Assembly (NCBI GenBank): GCA_020342235.1 | Contig: CP073215.1 | Coordinates: 1,116,001-1,180,000 of the forward strand | Length of the DNA: 64,000 nucleotides | Direction of reading: 5' to 3' | Source: Saccharomycopsis phalli | Taxonomy: Eukaryota; Ascomycota; Saccharomycetes; Ascoideales; Saccharomycopsidaceae | Shown: one piece after another, positions 17,710 to 27,392 of the stretch | Layout of the letters: each line of letters starts with the position of its first letter | How positions within the stretch are numbered: the first letter of the stretch is position 1 | Notes under the pieces: generated by a model | Database searches by the model: none | Told to the model about the DNA's origin: nothing | Seen by the model: the letters and a program-made list of their open reading frames with translations, nothing else | Made by a program: the position numbers and the translations under genes

Positions 17710-20451
17710 TTAATTGTTTGTTTTGTTCCTTTAGGATTTGGATAACCGGATTGGGTTTTGCTAGATAAAGATATCCAGCTGAATTGGTCTTGTCATCGTT
17801 ATATTTGCAGCGAAATGTCGGCCTTCTTATAGAGAACGCCGATCCTCGCAAGATGTTGTTGTCCTTTAATCAGATGGTGGTTACCATTGATCGGCGGACG
17901 CCCTACTGTATTCTGTGGGTGAGTCCGGTAAGCTACTCCGAATTCCTCCTGGAATACTGGACCTATTCTGCAGTGGTTAGTTAACCACGACATTCTAGAT
18001 CAACAATGACAATTACCATAACTGATCTGAGTGGAGAAATAAATTCTGGCATGGTGGTAGCTCTGTGTACTGATGATGGTACAACTAGTCAGCAAGATTC
18101 ATTGACAGATAATAAACAACTCACCCAGGCCGAGATTACTATCATTCAACGTTACAATGCAATCAATCTGTTAACCGAGTGCAAAGACAAGAGGAACAAA
18201 AGAATATTTAATGATTGGAAAGCGAGACTATTGCATGTCATGGATGTATGCGATGTTCGCTATATCCTTGAGCAAGATAAATCAGTTAGCATGGGGGCAA
18301 GAAACTCAAAGGATGCGATAAATTTCAGGCTAATATTAGCAGCACTGATGAATGACAGGAGGCGTCTAATAGAGCGCAAGCCTAAAACCAACTTTGGCTA
18401 CTATGTGCGTTTCATTGAGATGGATTTTATTGAAGAGCTAGAACGTGTTGACGATAGGTTGATTATCAATTCCGACTTATCATTTGATACAATTCTCGAC
18501 AACGTCTTGGAGTATCAAAATGCAACCGGTGAAAGTGATGATAGGGTTGAGACACTTATTTGTGGAACGAATAACTGGACAAATGGAAGTGAAGAACGCA
18601 GAATATTCACTGAAGCCAAAGGTGGCATAGCTGTTAAGGCTAAATTTGTTCATAATTTCTTGACAATAAGACGTAGAGCTACCCCAAGTATTATCCGCGA
18701 GAAACCTCATTTTTCAGCAAAGAAAACCAACAGAAAATTTCCACAAAAGAAGCGGAAGAAAGAGAGAGCCCTCATATTATGTCAAGAGTGTAGAGAGCGG
18801 GATTACCATACTGCTAAGAATTACAGAGCAAAAAACAAGAAGGGCTTGAACAAGGACAACTACAAGGCAAGCTGTCGTAAATGAAAAGGGCAGCAAGGGC
18901 ATTTTCAGATTTAAAGCTGGTGTGTAAATTTTGAAAGACATGGGACCATCTGTGATGCTCTATGACACAGGTGCGCAAGCAGCATTAAGTACTAATAAAT
19001 ATTTATTTACAAACCGTAAAGGCGAGACTATTAATTATTGGCCACTAGGGAGAGGAGGTTTTAAAGCTACTTATCATGGTAATGTCAGAATATCTTTAGG
19101 AGACCTACACACTTAACAGTCAGAGGATATTATATGAACAAAGAAGAAGTGGGTCAAAACATTTCACTTCTTGCTCACAGGGATATAGCGGAGTGTATCG
19201 GAGCTGTTTCCCACCTACTGAAGACACACATGTCACTTGTAATGGAAAACCTACTTCTTTTTTCATTGCGTCCAAGAGATTGATTTATATTAAACTTAAT
19301 AAAGAAGTTGTCATCACGAGAGATTAAGGTTCTTGAATTCTCCAAAATTGTTTGTGAAGACTGAGTTAATGCTAATGTTAAGAAAATAAGTCACAAGTTG
19401 TCATTCCATGCAAAGACTAGTGGTTCGCAGCATACTTTACATGTTGACCTTGCTTGGATTGGTAAAGTTACTGTTTTAGTGATGCCTAATGAATATAGCA
19501 AAATGGCTGATAGTATTATGAAACCTACGAAGAATCCAGGCTAGCCAATTGTTGAGCAAGTACTACTAAATGGATTCAAAAGCACTTTGCTGATCAAAGT
19601 ACGAATCTTACTTCCAAGTGTTTTACTGGATTCCTTAGCAATAACAGTATTGTAAAGATGAAACTTGCTCATAAATCTAACAACCACTATGGTCTTATTA
19701 AAAGATATGTGAATGTGGTTAAGTACAAGTGCGATCATGGTAAGTTTAAGGGGAGGCTAAAATGGTCCGAGACGGCAAATACTGAATGATGAGTTGACGA
19801 AATAATATCTCCAAAAAATATTTAGTCATGATGTGTCCCGGTATAATATATTACCAAGAGCGCATGGTGAGCTGATTCATTGGGAATGAACTAATGGGTC
19901 TGGTGTGGTCAAGACAATAGATAAGCATTCGCTTTATGTTTTTTGGATCCAAGGTATATTACAATATGGGAACAGAGAAAAATGAGAATTCGTTGATACC
20001 CAATAGGATAGGTAGATTCATTGCCTGTCGAAAGGACATGGCGGGATTTATCATTGGAGTGGAGGTTAATGATAACCACTATATTGCCTCCAATGTGAAT
20101 TTTGATACTTGTGAAAATATTTGTCTATACCAAGATTAGTCAAAGGTAGCAAAAAGATGATTGACCAGGATTTACCGCCACATTCGAAAAGAAGGAAGTG
20201 AGTAAGTGATTTTAATCAAGGTGAAGGAAAGACAATTCAACAAGGTGAAAGTTCGGACTTTTATTATGAATCACTAGGTGTGGTGAAGCAGATACTTAAC
20301 TCAACAGACGAATTGTCAGAACCCATAAAACAACTGGTCAATGGTGAGCACAATGAATCTATTCAACGAGCGCCAAAAAGATTGAAGAATCAATTGGCTA
20401 TAGATGGAAATAACCCTTTATTGAATATCAAAGGAACAACCCAAGTAATCT

Positions 20452-20745
20452 AGAGTTTATGATTTACATTAATTACTATGATTAACTGAACACACCTATA
20501 AACTCTGACAGTAATTAATGTAAACTATAAATACTAGATTATTTGATTTGTTCCTTTGGGATATGATAACCGAACTGGGTAACTAGATAATAAGAACTAG
20601 CAGAATAGTCAGCGATGATATTTTCTCACCTTCTATAAAGGTAGAACTGCTCTACTCTTTATAGTTGATATCAAGTTCATAATAAATACAATAGACCCAT
20701 GACCGACTTCTTCCTGTGTTTATTAAGTAGTTCCTAGATTAACGA
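20452..20745 (+). mobile_element. Second LTR/leader module of the copia-type fossil
   Basis: This repeats the left module in the same orientation: a hairpin, then TTGTTCCTTTGGG, GATAACCGAACTGGG and a leader ending in an ATG with the same first codons as the left Gag frame. A Gag start behind the second module means two element heads lay in tandem. The second copy is cut short by LINE sequence at about 20836. Confidence 0.65.
20463..20524. repeat. Perfect 14-bp inverted repeat in the right LTR module
   Basis: TTTACATTAATTAC (20463-20476) is the exact inverse of GTAATTAATGTAAA (20511-20524). Weaker pairing continues outward to about 20450 and 20537. The corresponding position of the left module also forms a hairpin. 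Confidence 0.75.
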
Positions 20746-20835
20746 TGACAATTAACATGGCTAATTTGAGTGGACCAATAGACTTTGACAATTACTTAAC
20801 AATTATGATTTCTAAAATTGGATATTTCCTGTTAG

Positions 20836-21574
20836 GTTTCGGGCATGCTAAGACCAACTGCACTTGGCATCCTCAACATTGAGTCAGGCTCTCTTCCACT
20901 ATCACTTCTACTCAAACGGATAGCTATTGACAAGTGCACCAGATGGTTCACTAATACCAATCCCAGCAACCCCATACAAAAGAGCATAGACACGCAGATT
21001 AAATCAGGCGTCGCAAAATCAATCAACTCCTTAGCGGCCAAAGCCTAGTCTCACATAAAACTAAGACTTTATTCAATGCCGAAGCGAGCCCATCATGCAG
21101 CAGATGTGAGGATGCTGCACCATCTATTTTTCACGACTTCACATGCCCGATACTATTGGACTCTCGAGCCCAAGCACAGATTCCTGAAGGAATTACCAAC
21201 GCTACTCAAGCCCGGGTCTTATTCTCAGATAAGGTGAAGCTTAAAAATCTTATAGGATTTTACTCGTCGGTGCTGGACCGGTATTTTTTTTTTTCCTTTT
21301 TTGTTACAGCACGTTAGGAGGGCTACCGAATTAGTACCCTGGCGAGGGGTGGCTAAAAGTTACCTCTAAAGATCTAGGCGAAAAACTCATTGCCCCTCCA
21401 ACGCTCATTACCTTACATATTTACAAGCTCTGATCGAAAGTTTTTTACCTCTGTTGCAGAGTTTTCTTTCGACGACTATATAGCAGCACCGTCCTTAGTC
21501 ATAGACGGCGAAGTATAAATCTCCTCTAGGAGCCTAGTATAGCTATAGCCTTAAATAAATATTATTATTATTAT
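20836..21574 (+). mobile_element. 5'-truncated LINE, 3' end copy A
   Basis: The fragment starts inside a reverse-transcriptase C-terminal region (T-A-L-G-I-L-N-I-E-S-G-S-L-P-L, about 20850-21045). It then encodes, in another frame, a C-X2-C ... H-X4-C zinc motif (C-S-R-C near 21095) followed by Q-I-P-E-G-I-T-N-A-T, which is typical of the end of LINE ORF2. A roughly 300-bp 3' UTR with small hairpins ends in AAATAAATATTATTATTATT. LINEs commonly lose their 5' part on insertion, and this one lies against the truncated second Gag of the LTR fossil. A related copy lies at about 48290-48660. Confidence 0.8.
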
Positions 21575-21743
21575 TCCAGTCAACCATGCATGTTGAGTGC
21601 ACTGGTCACAGTACCCCAAAGAATTACACCTGCCTCTCTTTCTACACCAAAAAATACATTGATTTAATTTGATCTGTCACATTGATTTTATTGTTACTAT
21701 TTACTATCACAATATCCTTCATTTAGACCCGCTAAATCAAGTC

Positions 21744-22736
21744 TCATTCACAATGTCCGTGATAACCTCGGAAACAGTAATCAACATCAGTCAACGACTT
21801 AAAGTTAGCTACACATTCCGCCCCAACTGTCTCTCCAGGTACTTTCACTTCTCTTGGCTCTAATGTAAGATCCTTACTCAGGATTGGACCAGAACCTTTG
21901 AGTGTGTAGTGAGTAAACACCCCGTCAATCATACAATAAAGCTTACCGTTATGCATCTGAACGCGAATTGTTCCACTGACTTGTAAGTTTGTAAATTTTT
22001 CAAGCTGAGCCTTAAACTCTTCCTTACTGTAAATCTTGTTAAGGTCAAACGTTTCTCTAAGTTTCTTTTCGTCGCGAATTTCTTCTCCGTCAAAAAAGAA
22101 ATTATGGACCGCTGTAACGTAGTCGAGGGTAATTGCTCTTCGAAGCGAGTCGGTTTCTCCATCCCGACGTCTTTCGGAAAATGTCCTGATCTGAGTTGGT
22201 GACATTTCATTCTTATCCTTCAATCCTGCCAACATGTTATAATCATTGTTCGTATTCCATGGGACGTTCTTGTCATAGCATTCCAGTTTCAATGATGTGA
22301 AACTGTCTACATTGCGAATAATCTGCACTTGTGGGGTTTCACGGTGTGTATATGCCCAGTAAAAAACCCACTTAGCATTCCAAATTGGTGATTGCTGCAG
22401 GAACAATTTCCGGACTTGAGGCTCAGGTAGAAATCTTGGACTGATAGCAGTCTTTTGCGTTGGACCAGTCCATAATCCACGGATGTCTAACGGTTCGCAG
22501 GAGTTCTGATAGTCGTACGCAAGCACCACATCACGGACCTCTTCGTCTTGACAATAATCTGGTGCATCCAGTAGCCGAGTAATATCAGGGGCATAAGAAT
22601 TTGTTAATTTAGCGGACGTGAGTAATTGGTCGATATCGGGGCGGGGATTGACGGGAGGACCATTGACTGGTGAAGCAAGGCCAAACTCCGTAAAGAGCAC
22701 GGCTAAAAGGATTTGGAAGACGGTTAAAGTGTTCAT
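21744..22736 (-). CDS. Putative secreted protein, family not recognised
   Basis: The 330-residue protein begins with a clear signal peptide (M-N-T-L-T-V-F-Q-I-L-L-A-V-L-F, cleavage likely after the A-S near residue 22). The rest is soluble, with no further membrane segment or GPI signal, and has six scattered cysteines. It has W-N-A-K-W-V-F-Y-W near the middle and G-K-L-Y-C-M-I-D-G-V-F-T near residue 275. I considered a ribonuclease T2 relationship because of R-G-L-W, but the catalytic histidine blocks are not there. The ATG is 22734-22736. It is the only host-type gene inside the 17-27 kb retroelement cluster, so it could be a lineage-specific or acquired gene. Confidence 0.65.
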   Translation of the reverse strand: MNTLTVFQILLAVLFTEFGLASPVNGPPVNPRPDIDQLLTSAKLTNSYAPDITRLLDAPDYCQDEEVRDVVLAYDYQNSCEPLDIRGLWTGPTQKTAISPRFLPEPQVRKLFLQQSPIWNAKWVFYWAYTHRETPQVQIIRNVDSFTSLKLECYDKNVPWNTNNDYNMLAGLKDKNEMSPTQIRTFSERRRDGETDSLRRAITLDYVTAVHNFFFDGEEIRDEKKLRETFDLNKIYSKEEFKAQLEKFTNLQVSGTIRVQMHNGKLYCMIDGVFTHYTLKGSGPILSKDLTLEPREVKVPGETVGAECVANFKSLTDVDYCFRGYHGHCE

Positions 22737-23059
22737 TGATGATTACAATTGGGTGGATACGATTATTATATATTGGTCCAGTTATGTGCCTTGGATATTA
22801 TTCGTGCCTTGGATATTATTCGTGCCTTGGATATTATTCGTGCCTTGGATATTATTCGTGCCTTGGATATTATTCGTGCCTTGGATATTATTTGTGCCTT
22901 GGATATTATTCATGCCTCATGCGGATGTCATTTCAAAGTTAATGTTAGTTTCAAATTTCCACAGGCAGCCTTAATTTAGGCATTTCTCAAGGCGACGAAA
23001 TATTGATGTACCTGCATTGGTGATCACTATAGCACGGTTAATTGTTCTTTAATCGATAC
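22737..23059. repeat. Intergenic 18-bp minisatellite upstream of the secreted-protein gene
   Basis: Seven copies of GTGCCTTGGATATTATTC (22786-22911) plus a partial eighth lie about 50 bp upstream of the secreted-protein ATG, in its promoter. The rest of the stretch shows no gene. Confidence 0.9.
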
Positions 23060-23336
23060 TTCTATTTAGTAATAATAATAATAATAATAATATTTATTTT
23101 TGTATTTAGCTATATATTGTCTCCGGCAATACGGTTATTCGACAGATATATTTTCACTCAGGAACATCCTGAGGCAGCATTGCTATTGAAGAAAACCCTT
23201 TGTCAACCCTCATTTGGTTGCTTGGGATTAAAAACTTCAATGGGGGCAGTTATATTGTTGGTACTTGGTGCTTGTATGGATTGTGTAAGAAGCCTGGTCA
23301 CTCTTGTTGTCGAATGTGACCGCTTTTCTATTTAGT
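23060..23336. repeat. 11-bp target-site duplication around short repeat copy 2
   Basis: TTCTATTTAGT occurs at 23060-23070 and again at 23326-23336, exactly bounding the minus-strand short repeat. Such flanking direct repeats are the mark of target-primed reverse transcription. Confidence 0.75.
23071..23325 (-). mobile_element. Short dispersed repeat, copy 2 (candidate SINE, 255 bp)
   Basis: Read on the minus strand, it starts AAGCGGTCACATTCGACAAC and contains GTGACCAGGCTTCTTACA and TTGAAGTTTTTAATCCCAA. A CTCAGGA-TGT-TCCTGAG hairpin follows, and it ends AAAAATAAATATT plus about six ATT units. It carries no coding frame of note. I see no convincing tRNA-like A and B boxes, although ATTCGAC near the 5' end loosely resembles part of a B box. 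Flanking 11-bp duplications define the ends, so 255 bp may be full length. Confidence 0.8.
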
Positions 23337-23530
23337 GAAGTACTAGCAAAATCACGGTTAACTGTGATCAACTCGAGGTCCGTCATCCAATGTAGGTGAA
23401 GTTCAGTGATGGACCTCGAATTTACGGGGCCACTTTAGGTTGTTTGTGGGTTGTTGGTGGGTTGTTGGCAAAAGTATCAGTGGGTAACAGTGTTGTGTCA
23501 GTCACAATGCACGAATTACAGCCGTAATAT

Positions 23531-25290
23531 ATGTATAAAAAAATGGAAAATTTTGCATACAGGAATCACGTTTCTGAAAGCGAAGTATCCGAGGGGCCTT
23601 TGGCCCACTCGGTTTATCAATCATCAGCAGATTTCCCAGGAGATCCGCCCAGGATGATTGAAAAGCGTCCAGGCTCGCCGCGGCAGCCAATCCAGGAACC
23701 ATGGTCAGATGCAACTGCATCGCACCAATCCCCTAACTTTGCCCCTGAGAGCAGCTCCGCTGCCCAACACGGGACAAAGTCTCCCTTACCAGCATCCAAT
23801 TCCGTCTGGCCGACATCCCACTTACCGCTGTCGATTGAGAAAGCGCTCGCACGGAGAATCCCTCTTCCTCAACTTACCGAAGACCTCCCAGAGTTCATCC
23901 GCACATGGATTATTACCACCAACAGCATTATGGAGGAGCTCTGCTCTGAACAACCAACATTACCTTAGCAAAAATTAACCACAGAGCGCATTGATCGCCT
24001 TGACAAAGATGCACAAGAAAACAAACAGACCTACAGCACTCTGATGAATGAGATCCGGGAGCTAAAGGCTGAATTCAGATCCACTAAAAGCACCAGCTAC
24101 TCTCAAGCAGCCGCCCGGGGCATGAAAGCAATCCATCGTCAACTCGTCCATCCCATAGGGGGCGTCCTAATTCACCTTACCGCATTGACGGAAGGGTGTT
24201 GTACGCTCAAGGGAAACTCTTCTACATTCAGAACCCGAATCCAAACCCATCTTCTCAAGCTGAAAGGGACCACCAAGTCAAGCAAGTCAACACTTTTCGC
24301 GAACAGATCCCACAGGCGAGCCGCGTCACTCTCACACGCTCGAAACAGATCAGAATCCACGTCTCCGAGCAATTGAGCATGGAGACAAGGAATACTGTTC
24401 TCTCCATCTTTGAATCACCGGGATTTTTCGACCCGAGCCCTTGGGCCACACGCGTCGTGGGGAACATCCCTCTGAAAGTCTCACCAGCCGCCCTTGAAGC
24501 TTTCTTCATAAAGGAAGCCAAAAAAGCAGAATGGGATGACCCACTCTTCTCCGCCCCTCCACGAGCTCTCATCAAGCGAGATGCCCACATTGACTGGGAC
24601 AACATCTCAGAAGACAATGAAAAAACTTACTGTGCCAAGCTCTTCTTTCCAAATGAAGACACTGCTACCTTTTTCACCAAGCAAAGTTTCTACCTTAACG
24701 GATTCATACCCATCCCAGTGTACGCCACGAGAGAGCGGTCAAATCCAAGAAAAAGGCAACACATGAGCCCGCCAAATGAACCGATCACAAGCCAACATAG
24801 CGGGAGAGTCTCACGCAGTCAATCTCAAATGAGAAGTCCACCACTGGAGGCCCAGCCTCAAGTCACCACCCCACCATCAGCTATTCCAGATAGCGAGAAG
24901 GTACCTGAAACCCAAGTCAAGGACAACTCCCCGGAGGACGACTCCTTGACCCACCAAGACAATGACGACAACGAATTCGAGGACATGGACCCGGACTATG
25001 TCCCACAAGATGATCAGGAGAGAGACGATACATTCCTGGACGAAAACATGGATGAAGCATCAGAGCTCCAGTCAGGCCCAGAAGAGGAGCAGGAAGAGGA
25101 GCCCTCCCAGAAAAACGACGAAGACTCGACTCCATCAACAAACAAAGCCACTGTCAGCCGGAAAGCAATCAAGGCAGAAAGAATTGCAAAAGAGATTGAG
25201 AGTAAAGCCCGGAAACTCCGTCCCAGAATAAGTCTAGCCAAAACCTACCAGAATGGGGCCTCCAAGTCTGGTTGCAGGCAATTAAAATGA
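23531..25290 (+). pseudogene. LINE ORF1, disrupted
   Basis: The ORF1 coding region runs in one frame from about 23531, crosses an in-frame TAG at 23966-23968, continues to about 24160 and then shifts to a second frame (R-P-N-S-P-Y-R-I-D-G-R-V-L-Y) that is open to the TGA at 25288-25290. The product would be an RNA-binding chaperone-like protein. It shows a short coiled coil (about 23970-24090), a middle folded region and an acidic and basic C-terminal tail. I see no CCHC knuckles. One stop and one frameshift make it inactive. Confidence 0.75.
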
Positions 25291-27056
25291 AGATATTAGT
25301 CATCTCCATTAACATACAAAAGAAACTATCAATTCTCGAAGCAACACTTAATCACTACAAAAATTCAAAGGCTATTATCATGGTTCAAGAGCCTCCATAC
25401 CGTCACGGTGCATGGGGCCTCACAAATCTAGGACAAGCCTTTACTATGTTCGACGTCCCCGAATCCCAATCATCTTCCACAGCAAATGAGGCGCTCACGG
25501 AGTCGGCTCCAACTGGAGCACCCCCTGTCCGCCCCAGAGTTGTAACCTATGTCAGCAACCACATCATAAAATCAACATCACCAAAGTTCCGGATTGACCA
25601 CATTGATACACTACGGGGAGGAGATACACTACGGGGAGGAGATATAATAGGTATCAAGATCACATCCATACGACTCTCCATCGATCTCATCAACATCTAC
25701 AACGCCCCGGCAACATCCGCGGCACACCTCCTATCAGAGTCCCTTGAGACTCTCCAGCATCATCTCGTCTCCTGCGGCGGCCGCTTTAAAGGGGTCATCA
25801 TGGGCGACCTAAATGCTTCACATCCATCTTTTACCTCCCGGATCATACCGGGCCAACGTGCTACTTCTGACACTGCTGCTATTGACGCCATCATTGAGCT
25901 CGGAGATCTCTCCTGCCTTAATGAGTATGATAAACCTACACATCAAAGAGGCAACACGTTAGACGTCATTCTTGCAAGTCCCTCACTATCTCGGAAGGTA
26001 AGTTCCCTGACGAAACTTATGCAGTTTGGATCCGATCATTATGGCCTTAGGGTCAATATAAAAACTTCGGGCACCAGGGGCCCAGGCCCCTTCCTACTGC
26101 TCCCTAATTACTCCAAAACTGACTGGCTGAAAGTACTCGAAGAGCTTGACCGCAAAGGGCCGAAGCTTCAACTCCGGTCCCCCCAGGCTCTCAACAAGGT
26201 CACCAACTCGTTCACAAAACGAATCCAGAAGCTTATAGCTGACCACACGCCAAGGAAAAAAGTTAGTTATTTGTCAAAGAGATGGTTCACTCCAGAGGTG
26301 AAAGCTGCATTTGACAGAATGAGGAAAATGGCAATGAATGACCCACAGAGGCGGAACGCCCTAGAGGAATTCACCAAGATTCTTGGAAGAGCAAAGGCGG
26401 ATTGCTGGAAGTCGTTTCTTGAATCCTTGGACTCCTCTACAATTTGGACCGCGTTCAAATACTCCACCCCCCGCATCACCCACAAGATGTCCAAGCTGCA
26501 TAACGAACAAACTCAGCTCTTTAGTGAAACCTTCTACCCACAGATCTCAGTAGGGGAAGAACTCTCACGGAACACGTTCACACTACACGAAGTCCCGTCT
26601 GACACTATCAACCTGATTACAAAAGAGGAGATATACAATTCCTTTCGTTACTTAAAGCTAAAAAAGGCCCCCGGGCCCGACCAAATATCAGTGGGACAGA
26701 TTCGGGAACTATGGAAAGGAAACACATTTCCGAACCAAATGGAAGCTATTTTCAACGCGTGCCTAATGCTAGGCATCTGCCCAGACCAGTGGAAGGAAAG
26801 CATCACTGTGGTGATCCCCAAGCCGGGAAAACCAGACTATAACGTGGCAAAGGCGTACAGGCCAATTAGTCTCATGAACATTATGGGAAAAATCTACGAA
26901 TCAATCATGACTCAGCGCCTCGCAGCAACAATCAAGCTACCAAATGGACAATCTGGGGGCAGAGCAGGGTACTGCGCTACAGACGCGGTCATGTCACTAG
27001 TCAACGAAGTGTCACGGTACAAACAAGTTCAAATGCACTATTCAAATGACGATTAA
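25287..27056 (+). pseudogene. LINE ORF2, endonuclease plus partial reverse transcriptase
   Basis: The ATG (25287-25289) overlaps the ORF1 TGA as ATGA. The 589-residue product has the APE endonuclease blocks V-Q-E-P-P (about residue 37), G-D-L-N-A-S-H, L-D-V-I-L-A and S-D-H-Y-G-L. A linker follows, then RT blocks L-K-K-A-P-G-P-D-Q-I, W-K-E-S-I-T-V-V-I-P-K-P-G-K, Y-R-P-I-S-L-M-N and G-x-R-A-G-Y-C-A-T-D-A-V. It ends before RT motif A with a short foreign tail and a TAA. The set is typical of I/Tad/R1-type LINEs rather than the L1-like Zorro elements of Candida albicans, but the clade is a judgement from motifs only. Confidence 0.85.
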
Positions 27057-27392
27057 CTTATGTACGATGTAAGTATTTTGCTTAAATTATTACAATAGCT
27101 ATAAGTCAGGTAGAAATTCTACATGTTGAAAAATTAATCAGTTTAGTGAAAAAGCCGATTGACGGTTTCTCACTATGCAAAGTAATGTCTTCTATAAGCT
27201 GTTCCAGCCTTATTACAAGTGTTGCTTAGGATAGAAATTAGTCTTGTGCATCACCATTAATGAATCAAGCAGAGTTATTGACCGACTAGATTATGCCAAG
27301 AAAGATTTATATTCTGCAGTGTACAATGGAGACTGATAAATATGCCATGATACATTATATTTGCTTTTAGCGTGCCTGATTGACATGATGCA
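27057..27392. other. Flank of the truncated LINE, nothing recognised
   Basis: AT-rich sequence between the LINE cut-off and the TMN gene 3' end. It is not similar to the LINE 3' UTR copies at 21.3 and 48.5 kb, so it is not the missing LINE end. Confidence 0.55.

Larger units (their letters stand above)
17600..20835 (+). mobile_element. Fossil copia-type (Pseudoviridae-like) LTR retrotransposon
   Basis: AT-rich region unlike its neighbours. In order it shows an LTR/leader module (about 17640-18005), a Gag-like open frame (18006-18884) with a zinc-knuckle-like end, a retropepsin-like D-T-G-A segment (about 18960) and an integrase C-terminal-like segment (about 19936-20139). Then come a short remnant and a second LTR/leader module (about 20452-20745) followed by the first codons of a second Gag. 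Integrase-type sequence without a recognisable reverse transcriptase after it indicates a large internal loss. The order Gag-protease-integrase and the G-S-K-V-Y-Y segment point to Ty1/copia. The element is broken, with perhaps ten or more breaks. The two LTR modules have diverged strongly, which suggests an old insertion. Confidence 0.75.
23500..27056 (+). mobile_element. LINE (non-LTR retrotransposon), inactive and cut off at its 3' side
   Basis: A LINE with ORF1, an APE-type endonuclease and the first part of a reverse transcriptase, on the plus strand. ORF1 lies at about 23531-25290 and ORF2 at 25287-27056. The RT stops just before the catalytic motif A, so all catalytic RT blocks, the C-terminal zinc motif and the 3' UTR are missing. 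Losing the 3' part is the reverse of ordinary 5' truncation and points to a later deletion or rearrangement. The 5' boundary is uncertain. Base composition is more GC-rich than the LTR fossil nearby. Confidence 0.88.

Noticed and set aside
21744-22736. Secreted ribonuclease T2 as identity of the orphan protein
   Set aside because: Only R-G-L-W is reminiscent; the two catalytic histidine motifs of the family are absent.
22618-22979. Open frames of W-I-L-F-V-P and C-L-G-Y-Y-S repeats
   Set aside because: Products of the 18-bp minisatellite in three frames.
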